Below, one piece after another: positions 51,501 through 63,029 of a DNA stretch of 64,000 nt; position 1 is the first letter of the stretch; each line of letters begins with the position of its first letter. The notes under the pieces were generated by a model, which ran no database searches, was not told the origin of the DNA, and was given only the letters and a program-made list of their open reading frames with translations. The DNA is from Unio delphinus (lineage: Eukaryota; Mollusca; Bivalvia; Unionida; Unionidae). The position numbers were made by a program, and so were the translations under genes. The stretch lies in NCBI GenBank assembly GCA_029339505.1, contig JAQISU010000155.1, positions 18,184,001 through 18,248,000 of the forward strand, written 5' to 3'.

Positions 51501-53035
51501 TGGCTTGAAAAATTGCTTATCTGATACTTGTTCTAGCATGTAATACGGCATTCTCTCAATCAAGTGAAAATCAATTTATTTATTGTGGGACCCATGTCCA
51601 TCTGTCTGTCTGAGAAAAAATATATATTTTAGGATCATCTTAATGATTACTAACTAGAATTTTAAAAACCTGAACTCAAGTCAAATAATGTTGCATCTGC
51701 AATGACACCCAAGTTGATAAATTTCTGTATGTATCCTGAATTTGCAATAAGGTTATGTAAATGATCATTTTTTAAATTTTGCTAATACAGAAATAAGCAA
51801 TTGACAGGAATCAAAATTTCTGATGATGATTGAGCCCAAAAGATACATGCTGAAATGTAACCACATAAGCTGAATTTAAAAAAAAAAACCAAAGCATGGC
51901 AAAAACTGAACTGGTCATTAAGCCTATGGCATTCAATTTGATGTTTTTTTTTATTTTTGACAAATCTATATATCTTACCATAGTTCCTGGGTGCCTGGAT
52001 AGGATTGCTGGATGCTATTGTTCTATTGCCCAATGTAGGAAACTCCGAGAGATCAAAGTTTGGCTGAGAACCTTCATTACCTGATAACAAAGTATACCAG
52101 AAAAATAAAGACATTTTGATATCTGTATTTTCTAAATTATGAAATTTACTATAAATTACAAAGCCCAGTCAGGTGGTGTTACTCCCCACCCCTTACCCTA
52201 AACTAAAGAGACCTTATACAAAAGAGAATGAAAAGAGCAAGCTTGGACTAATTCAATAGAAATATTACTTGCCTGAAGCTAGATTTGAATTACTACTATA
52301 AATTATCTGACCATATTGAATTCTTTAATTGTCAATTCTCAAATTATTTTGAACTTTAAGGCATAATAAAATATCTTACTGTAATGGATTCAATGATTGT
52401 CATTTCTCAAAAAATTACACGTACCAGTTTATAAAAATTTCAAACTTCTATGACTTTTTCAAATCTAATTACTGCTTAACTCAAATGGTTGTTTTTAAAT
52501 CAGCCACTCAAAGTGATTTTTCTCTTATATGGATCCATTTTTATCTTAATCCATAAGTTGCTCAACTATGATTCATCAGCTTACATGAGTTTGTCAACAG
52601 TCATGCATTACATGACTTCATAAGTGTCAGTGTTACCATTAGTTTTTCAAGTATCTAACTGATATTGTCAATGGACCTTGACTCAGCCGTAAGCATCTGT
52701 ACACATCACTTATGTGAAGACATAAAGCAAGTATTCTGTCAATAATACAGCTGCAATAGTAACCATGATTTATTAAATATAATGTTCAGAATGATAATCC
52801 TGGCATTTATCATATTTTGGATGAAAACACAGGAAAAACACACAATTTAATGACCAATTCACCTGGCTCTCTTTAAAGGAATGCACTGATGAAGCACATG
52901 CAGCTGAATTAAAAATGGTAAATGTGACCTCATTTTGTACAAGACAGTTTTCCATAAAATATAAAGAATCCAGCCAAATTTTTATAAAGTCAGTAGGCAC
53001 ACAGCTTCATATACAGTATTATTAAAGTTAGCAAA

Positions 53036-53081
<46 letters not shown>

Positions 53082-56000
53082 GTGATCCTCTTCTTGAAAG
53101 GCCCCTTCCCAAGAGACAAACCAATTCAGAGACCGCATTACCCAACAACAAAATGACACATTTGTTATATTCCCTCCCCCATGAGAGGCCACCCCTTTTA
53201 TAAGGCTACCTTTTTGGTGCTCAAGGGAGAGGGGACTACTTTATATGTGATAATAAGTCACAATACCTCGACTTTGAGAGAAGAAAGCTTGCCCTAAGTT
53301 TGACATCTGTGTTGCTGCTGAACTGTAAACAAAAATAAAAAATGTCATGATTATCTATGGTAACATTTGACAAACAACATTGTAACCAACAAGTTCAAAC
53401 AATAATTCCGACATTAAAATTCATCAATGATTAAAATCAATATAGGTACAGCTAATTCTTAACAAGAGGCCCAAGTGAACTTATGTATCTTAACCATTGA
53501 CCATTTTAATTGAAACTGCTTATGCAGTATTGTAAGAACACAACACTATAAACGCTTCCCCAAAATTTGCAACATGCTGACTTTACCAATTTTACTATAG
53601 TTTCATATTCACTAGCCAAGGCTCAATAACCCTATCTTTACTTTGGCGGATCAAACAACTATACTGCTGCTTTGTCCTAGTGACATCTATTGGATTTCAT
53701 GTGTTGCCTCCCTTATTATGTTATGCCAACTAACCAATAGCTTTGTACATTGTAAATCGGCTGAAAATGGTGGAGGCAAAACCTAAAAATGATACTTTGT
53801 AAGTTTAACATCCAACATATGGCCATGTACCAGAGTATAGCCATTATATGTGTATTTGAGTGAAAGGTATTATGAAAACATGGACTGGCAGTGGTAAATT
53901 ATTTATCAGTCCATTCAAATTGCTAGCTCCTCTTGACTTGATCACGTAGGAACAATATTCAAATTTGAACAGCTTAGTTTTGATTGGACGTGGAGGCTTA
54001 CACTTGCAAATAAACAATATAACTAATTTTATCACCAATTATTGATCAAAGTATTCATTATACTGATATACACACCAAATAAGAGTAGTGGAAACAAGTG
54101 GGTGGTTAATTGGTTGTTATTTTTACATGGCATTTTTAACATGTTCGTTTGTTTAATGCAAAACAAAGAGGTGTCAAATTACTTACCAAGGACTAATCAA
54201 TCTTGTCTAGGAGGTGAAAGCAACACATATTCCCCCCCCCCAACACCATGACAGTCAAACAAGAGGCTGAGGTGGGTACTGAACCTGTGATACTTCACTT
54301 GGATGTGACAAAAAGTCAAATGATCTACCAAGATTCCAGCATAATGCAGACAGTGTAAGAAAGAAATGATATCCTACTGCAATTATTGTGCTGACAAGCC
54401 ATTAAAATTCTATTCCAAATGTGCCCCCTGAAATCCAAATCTTGCCTGAAATGTAATTGGTGACAAGCAATCCGATGACAAATGAGGACTAATGGAGTCA
54501 GACTTTGCAAGTTGGATCATAATTAGAACCTACACACGCAATTTACAGACTGACACACAATCTTCTGTTATGTCCAACAGAATCTAAAAATTTTGCTTTT
54601 ATGGAGCAAAGGATGGACTACAGTTAATAACTATTTGCTCATTCTACAGTAGCAAAAAAGACACTTTATGACAAATAACCATAACAAGATTTTCAGATTT
54701 CAAATAACACAGAATCATATAAGGTTTACATCACCCATGCAGTTGTGGAACATCATATATGATCTTACATGATCAGGAATAAAATCTCTAGAATGTCTGT
54801 TGCTTGTTGGTATCTTTAATAGCATACCTGAAAGACCTCTCCCTTGAAAGTATGGAATCGATGGGGCCCACAAACATCAACTGCTGTATAAGCTAGGGTA
54901 CCAGATACCAAGAAAGACTCAAATTTTCATTGATACATATGATTTATAACCTCCATTGTCTCACATGAATATCCATTCAATAACTTTGAATATATATGGA
55001 TAACTGATCTTAAAAATTCAATTCAATGAATTGATGACGGAGTTGCTATAGATATTATCTTGATAAGCAGGAATATTGGAGCTGCTTTCCTTGCAAGGCC
55101 AGAGCATGTGCATCCACCATCAGCAAACACAAATGAACTGAAGCGTCATAGTTACAATTACAAATAAAAAAACACTGTAGCAAAATCCACATTTATGTTT
55201 GCTGTGTTTATTTACCCCAGACAATGATTTTAGGCAGAGAAAGCAAATGACAAAAGAGTGCATTTCAAAGTTATACATATTAAAGTTTTTGCATACACTC
55301 CAACAACTTGTACCAACAAACCACTACCATTTTTAAAAATAAAAAGCATCAAGGAAATAAAAAATGGATAAAAGCAATTCATTTCATTCAGTGATTTATA
55401 ATTTCTCACTCGACTGTCACCACAAAGTCCTTAACATTGTCAACTATTTCTTGTTTTAAACCAAATGAAAGTTTTCTAACTAGATACCTGCTCTTCTTCC
55501 AAATTCTGAAAGAGTGCATGTTCACATTCAAGGGATCAAAGACCTACGCATATACAGAAAATAAATACTTGTCTGCATCCACTGTATGTAATGTTTAATT
55601 ATAACGTCTCCAAACAAATTGAAAATTAAAAGGAGACAAAATATGCTCTTACGTTTCAACATTACAGAAATTTACCTAATTATCTGAAATTTACAGAACA
55701 TTATAAAACTAAATTTCTTCTATTGTGCCAACAACACACGCTAGCCAATGTAAACGCAGATGCAATTTTAGTGTTGAAGTTCTACTAGGTTTCAAATATA
55801 AAGAAGGTGACAACATTAGGGACCTCTTTGTGGCAACTGGAATATGATTCAATACAAAGTCTGGCAAGAATTCATTTACATTTATACTGTGTTCATATGC
55901 TCAATTAAATCCAAATATGCAAGGTCTGATTTTCAAACTCTTGTAAAGAAGCACTGACATACTGGTGATCACATATACATCGTTTTCATTCATAACAAAG

Positions 56001-56291
56001 TTCACATGGCAAGAAGTGTTTGGCCAAAGACACCTCTTGTTCAACTGGAATCGTGATAAAAATCTTGCTGAGATGTTCTACTGTACCAATTGGGGGGTCC
56101 AATCAGCAATATTTTCATCAAAACCAGCTATGTACTACTATAATGGTTTTAAATTAGTGCAACTCCATGTTGATACACTGACTCAATAGCAGTAGCTATA
56201 TAAAGACTATCAAATAGCCATCAAACCATTTAAGAGTTGTGTCAGCATCATTTTGACACAGGAACAACTACCTAACCACAAAAAAGAAATG

Positions 56292-56368
<77 letters not shown>

Positions 56369-59300
56369 ACAATGCTACATAAAACAAAACCATTCCTTCT
56401 TGAGATGATTAAAAAGCTTTTTTTTAGTCACAATGGCTGTTTTGGGGGGAAGACATCTATGCATAATTTTCAGTTAAAACCAATTATGTAGTTATTAAGT
56501 GTTTACTGAAAATCTCTTGTCGATATAACCATTCTTTCATGAGGAATAACTTAAACAAAATTTTTAAGATGTCTGCAAACATGCAGTGCTGGAGGTCTTG
56601 CTGGTACAAATGTCACTTGGGCACAACCAGATAACAAAAGAAGTCATTTTGTGAAAATCACATGTCATTATGACCAACTTTTTTAGAGAAAAGAATTCAG
56701 GACATCTCAGTGATTACCATTATCACAGTAATGATATTACAAGAGGTACCTAATAACTTCATTTAACCTTCAAAATACATAATTCATCATTTGACTACAT
56801 TTTCAGAACAATTAAACTTTTTATAATGTTTGAACATTCTTGCAGTGAATAGTGTATTGGTTTATAATGTTCATTAACTTGAGTAAACAACTGTATTTAT
56901 CACACAAATGTAAATAGTGTTACTTGATGACCATGTTGTTATAGATTATGTCACCATGTTGCATACAATGACAATTTGTTGTTCCAAATTGTTATGTCAT
57001 GTTGCATATGACACTGAGATTCCAGTGTTTTGTCAACCTTGTGTGCAATGAGACCATGTTATTCCAGAATGTTACATCACAATATTACAAACAAAAACTT
57101 GGCAATAATATTCCAGTCTTCTGTCACATGTTGTATATAATGACAGTGTTATTCCATATAATCCATATCAAATGAGATCTTTCCCTCAACTCTTACAAAA
57201 GAACAATTGTGATATAATATTTATGATCTGCCACCTCTTTTTTATTTTACAATTTTATTTCCAAAATTGTAAATTGAATTTTTAACAAATTAGGATTTAT
57301 AAAAGTATGATTCAATGCAATAAATAAACTGAATAGTAGACATCAGTGAATAATTCCATGCTGGATATGTGATCTGGAAAAAAAACATCTGTCTCAACTA
57401 CCAGATCAGCATTGTAGAATTAAATGTGTATGTAATAAAGCGATTTTTATGGTGATGAACAGCACGCCATGACTCTTCAAACATGTCAGATTACCTGGAT
57501 AGCCCTGAACCTATAGATCCTATTGGCCGTTTCTGCATATTTGACATTGCTTGACTGGTTGGGGGCTGGTTTATCATTCGTTGTTGGCCTATTGCAGATA
57601 TCATACCCCTGCTGAAACACAGGATCAAATGTACAAGTAAACAATACAGACTAATAATTGACCCATAAGGGATGATCCATGTCAGAAAAAAGAATACAAA
57701 ACCATAGAAAAGAGAGAACCAACAGAAAAGAATATAAAGTCACTGAGAGACTTCAACGGAAACGATTGACACCTAAAAAAAGACAGCAAGAGTGCAAAAG
57801 TCATATAGATACAGGATCAATGAAGTGCAGAGATAAATAATACATGATTCAAGACAATTAGTTGCAGTTAAGACAACATATTAAAATGTGAAATAATGAG
57901 TTTTTAAATTCTTTTCTTGCCGTGTACCACTAGGATGTCATACAAAAAGTTTATGAAATGAGCTGAATAATTTCACTGCTTTCAAGTCAATGGTTTTCAT
58001 AAATTCTAACTGAAATAAGCACAAATATAAGAATCTATTCATTTTATGATGAAAACTACTGATTTTATTTGATAAAATGGTGTAATGTTATCATCATAAG
58101 TGATGTCACAAGGTTGTTACTACAATATTTACTGCTCGAGATGCAGAGTAATAATTGGTTTCCTAAGGTATGGTACATACCATGGTACATTCTCAATGTA
58201 CTCGTACTTCCGTATCTTCTGTCAGTAATGAATGTACGGAAATTACCAAGTAATTTTGTTATGAATGTAATGATATTAACAGTAAGGAATGTATGGAAAT
58301 TACCAAGTACTTTTGTTATGAATGTAATGATATTAACAGTAAGGAATGTATGGAAATTACCAAGTAATTTTGTTATGAATGTAATGATGATAACAGCAAG
58401 TTTTTGTTTTCATGATAAAATAATTCAAAACATTCATTTTTTCCCCACAAAAGATGTACATGTCAGAAATTAATTTTTAATATTACAAATATAATTATAA
58501 TCATGATCCTTTTATCACCTGCTTGACACATGTCATGTATACCAACATGGTCAAATGAAATGCTGCGAAAAATTTTCAGTCCATACCCAAATGTTTAGGA
58601 AACTTTTGGAGTAAAAATCAAAAATAGTTATTTTCAAATGTGTATGGTAATGTGTTAAGGACATGTATTCCTAAGTAAGACTTCAAATCAAGATTTATGT
58701 GTATTGGCTCTCTCTGTTCAATATCTTGTTAGGGTGTGGACATCCAACTCAAAGTATCTCTGCCTATAATTAGGGCTGTCAATGGGTACTTGGGTACCCG
58801 ACCGTATTGAAAAACCCGGGTATTGAAACGTAAACGCGGGTACCCGTAAAAAAAAAAAAAATCGCCACACTCACCAACACTATTAAAAAATCATATATCG
58901 TCAGCAGTACGCTTGTCTCAGTTACAGCTCCAGGCTACATTTAGGAGTAGGACCGCCCGTTATGCATCAGCGGCCCACTACTAAATCGTTACACATGAAA
59001 CCACTTCAAACAGGTGTGACAGCTATGGCTTTAATTAGAAACCAGATCCCTGCTTAATATAAATAAACAATACATCAGAGAGTCTGTTTGGATTAATAAA
59101 ATTCATTGGCATTGTGCAACAGGACAAACCGTTATCCCCGAGGCATTATATACCAAGGTTAAAACATAGCATTGTTCTACAGGTAATAAACCTCTTTGTA
59201 GACGATAACTATTGATTGTGGGTGCTAAATGATCGGTACATTGCGTGCTCTTTTAATGAAATCCAGATGGATACCTTTGATTTCCAAACACACGTCAAAG

Positions 59301-61616
59301 AAATCCCACAATTTATATTATGAACAATTATCACCTAGACACCTTGAAATCTTCGTAATGCCTTAAAGTAATCTTTGAGCAGCTTGTTGTTTTTCTAGTT
59401 GACTAGCTCTGCTAATTTTGAAAGTTAGCGATCATACATATACCGATATTTCTACTTTCGATACTACTACGTTTTTGTCATAACTATCTTAAGAATTATA
59501 ATTCCAAAATAATATCACTTCTGCGACTGCGTGGTCACGTGGTATAACTGGGGCATAATAGCCCTATTTGTTATTGCCATTTTAGAAGAGCTTCATGTGT
59601 CGAACAAAACAGTTATTACTGCGACTCTTAGTAATATTATTTTTGTATTCAAATAAATATTTAAGAAAGAGTAATGAGCAAAGTTTCTAAAGTGTAGGCG
59701 CATGCTGAACAACTAAATGATAATAATGCTCATTGCAAGTTGTGTGAACTGGTGCTTTCTGCAAAAGGTGGAAACACAAGTACTTTGCAGAAACATCTCG
59801 TTGGAACACATCACATCGACGCTGATAAGAATGAGAGCGCAAATAGTACTCCGAGCATTGCTTCATTCTTGGTTCGAAAACCAAACTTATCAAAAGCCAG
59901 GACCTTACAAATTGATCGCAGAATTGCGGCCTTTATTGCACAAGATGGGCGGCCAATAAGTATTGTGAATGGAGAAGGTTTTAAAAGCCTAATTAATTTT
60001 CTCGAGCCAGATTACGACATTAAATCTAGAACAACGACAACTGCTTTCATCAAGGAACAATATGATGAAGGCGTTCGAAAAATGTTGGTGAAATCGGAAA
60101 AGGCTTTATATGTAGCGTTTACGACTGATTTGTGGACATCTTTGCAGAACATTGCATATATGTGTGTGACTGCTCATTGGATAAATCCTGTGTGGGAACT
60201 AGAATCGGCAATTTTGCAGACAAGAGAGACTCCGGAAAGACACACTTGGTAAAATATTAGTGTTTGTCTGAGTGATTGTGCCAATGAGTGGAACATTCCA
60301 ATAAATAAAATAGCTGCTGCAGTCCATGACAACGAATCTAATATGAATGCAGCCATGAACTTGCTGGATGACTGGCCAGATCAACATTGCGCATACATTG
60401 CAATTGGCAATTAGTGCTGGTTTAAAAGTGAAATCCATAACCAGAATGCTTGGTGCATCCAGAAGATTACCGCACATTTCAAACGCAGTACAGTTGCAGC
60501 TCAGGCTTTGCGTGAAAAACAGAAAGCTCTTCAAAATAATGACACCACTATGGTTTCAGAAGTTATAATAGATTAAGGTGGAATTCGACTTTGGATATGT
60601 TGGAACGCCTCGTCAAATTATGGTGGGCAATCAGTGCAGTTCTGTCTGACTCACAGGGAACAGTCCGCAGCATCGCTTCTACATATGAAATGACGGACAA
60701 AAACTGGTCATTGGCTGAAGCTCTCATACCAATACTAAAGCCTTTTAAGCAAGTTACTGTCATGTCATCTGGACAAAAGTACCCATCTATCTCGTCTGTG
60801 TATGTGCACTTGTACATAATAATGAAAAACATTTCCGATTTAAAACCAGATGACGCAGCTGCAATTAAAGAATGTAGGAAAGCAATCACAAATGAACTTC
60901 AAACCCGTTATTATCCTACCAGATACAGCGTGCTCAATGCAGCTAAGGCTACAGTTGTCGATCCGCGTTATAAACTTTTAAAGTTTTTTAAAGAAGCACC
61001 ACGACAGGAGACGTACGCTGCTGTCAGACTGGAGTTGATGGCAGTAGTAATCCCGGATCCACTGTGTCGCAAACTAATGATGCCATCACTGACAAAACGG
61101 ATGAACCAGAATCGAAGAGACAGAGACTGGAAAATGTCGCAGAAAATAATATATTTGATGATCTCACTTCTATGTGTGCCGCAGATGACAACGCTTCATC
61201 AGTAGACGAATTGTCAACATATCTGTCGGAGACGCCACTTAATGTTAATGGTGACATTCTTCAGTATTGGAGAGACAATACACCACATTATCCCAGGCTG
61301 GCTGCCCTTGCACGAAAGTATCTCTGTATTCCTGCGACGTTGGTTCCATCAGAAAGTGCATTTTCGACGGCTGGACACGTTATAAACAGGAAATGTGCAT
61401 CGCTGTCACCAGATTCGGTCGATATGTTAGTTTTTTTTAACAGAAACTGGAAAATGTGTTGCGAACAATGATCATGTACTTGTTGACTATGACAGACTGG
61501 CATTATTGAGATTTGCTAAATTCTTTCTGAGTTTTTCTCATAAAAATAAAAACATTTACAAACATTATATTATCTAGTTTGAATTATTACTATTGTGTAG
61601 TGAATACAGTTTGTGG

Positions 61617-61696
<80 letters not shown>

Positions 61697-62978
61697 GACG
61701 GTTTTAACGCATTACTCTTGACATGTGGTAAAGCTGCTTTACACGCATGCATGGGTAATTCAAATCTGCGGTCAAAAGCCGATGAATAAACGTGGTCTGT
61801 TCTAACAAGGACTTATACTTTAAAAAAAGGTGAGTGTTCTAAAGGATTTAACGCGGCTGATCACAGTGATCATTAAAAGTTTGATTATACCTACCATCTG
61901 TGTACAAAGGTCATTGTAAATAAATTTATTAATTAATAGCGGGTGGTCAGATCATTCGCAGCTACATCAGTGCGGACGCATCAGATCGAGTAGTGCATTA
62001 CAAGGTTAGCCTCTATTGCCAGACAAAATATTAAAGAAATGGGGATAACAATTAGTTGGTCTACGGTTGTACATGTCATTCATGTTCTAACGGGTACCCG
62101 TTAAATTTCGCAACGGGTACCCGGGTTGGTTTTTCGTGATTTTTGACAGCCCTACCTATAATGTCATTAGTATAGCTAGTAAACTGTATTCTTCAATATC
62201 GGCCACTTCTATTTGTATCCAAAAACTCTCTAATGTCATCAAAAAGTCTTTTGCAGGGTGTCAGCTATAGTGCTAGTCTAATCAACTCTCTTTGGTTACA
62301 GGTTTTTGACTACATGTTACACAAGAATTAACATACACATAGCAAATTTATGTGCTATAAGCTACTGACCATTTATTTGGTGTGGGGGTGGTAGCTGTGA
62401 TTTCTTTTGAGGTAACATATTATTTTTTGTTCATCTCAAGATATCTTTTCTTCTTCTATAATGGATATGATGTAATATAATTTTGCTTTTAAACTGAGCA
62501 AGATATTTCTGCAGCTATTGACAGATCAAATTTTTATTAAAATTGTCAGGAAATTGTTGGTCTCAAATATAATTGCAGTATACCATAGTACATTCATTAA
62601 TATGTGGTATAAAAGCGGTACAAACTTGTCATGATACCCAGCTCTGGAGGTTACAGATAAAAAAACGTATGGCAATACATAAATGAATCATGTGATAAAT
62701 ATATTTTGGGTGTGTTAAAATGTTATTATGGAAAAGCTATTGAACTTTTAAACTAATTTTAATGAATTAACGTTTTTCTTTAATCACTATTTAAATGTTT
62801 CTTAAACAGTGCATAATTTGAAAAACACCACAGCAGTCTATGATTTCTCTAAAATTGTGTCAATTGTTTATAAATACTTCTTTTTGCAACTCTTCTCAAC
62901 TGCCTCTGAGCTTAACATGTCAAGGCTTACACCCACACTGCACACAATCACACACTTCTTTCTTTCATTCCATTCCTC

Positions 62979-63029
<51 letters not shown>

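Larger units (their letters stand above)
58771..62154 (+). mobile_element. hAT DNA transposon, structurally complete
   Basis: A 3.4-kb element in a CNOT2 intron, inserted opposite to the gene. Perfect 12-bp terminal inverted repeats, TAGGGCTGTCAA at 58771-58782 and TTGACAGCCCTA at 62143-62154, are flanked by the identical 8-bp target duplication CCTATAAT (58763-58770 and 62155-62162). This is the signature of the hAT superfamily. GGGTACCC palindromes sit near both ends. The interior carries a degraded transposase with BED finger, hAT core and C-terminal dimerisation region. Intact ends and target duplication suggest fairly recent insertion. Confidence 0.95.

Noticed and set aside
58069..58473. 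134-codon open frame
   Set aside because: It is produced by a 57-bp tandem repeat; no recognisable domain.
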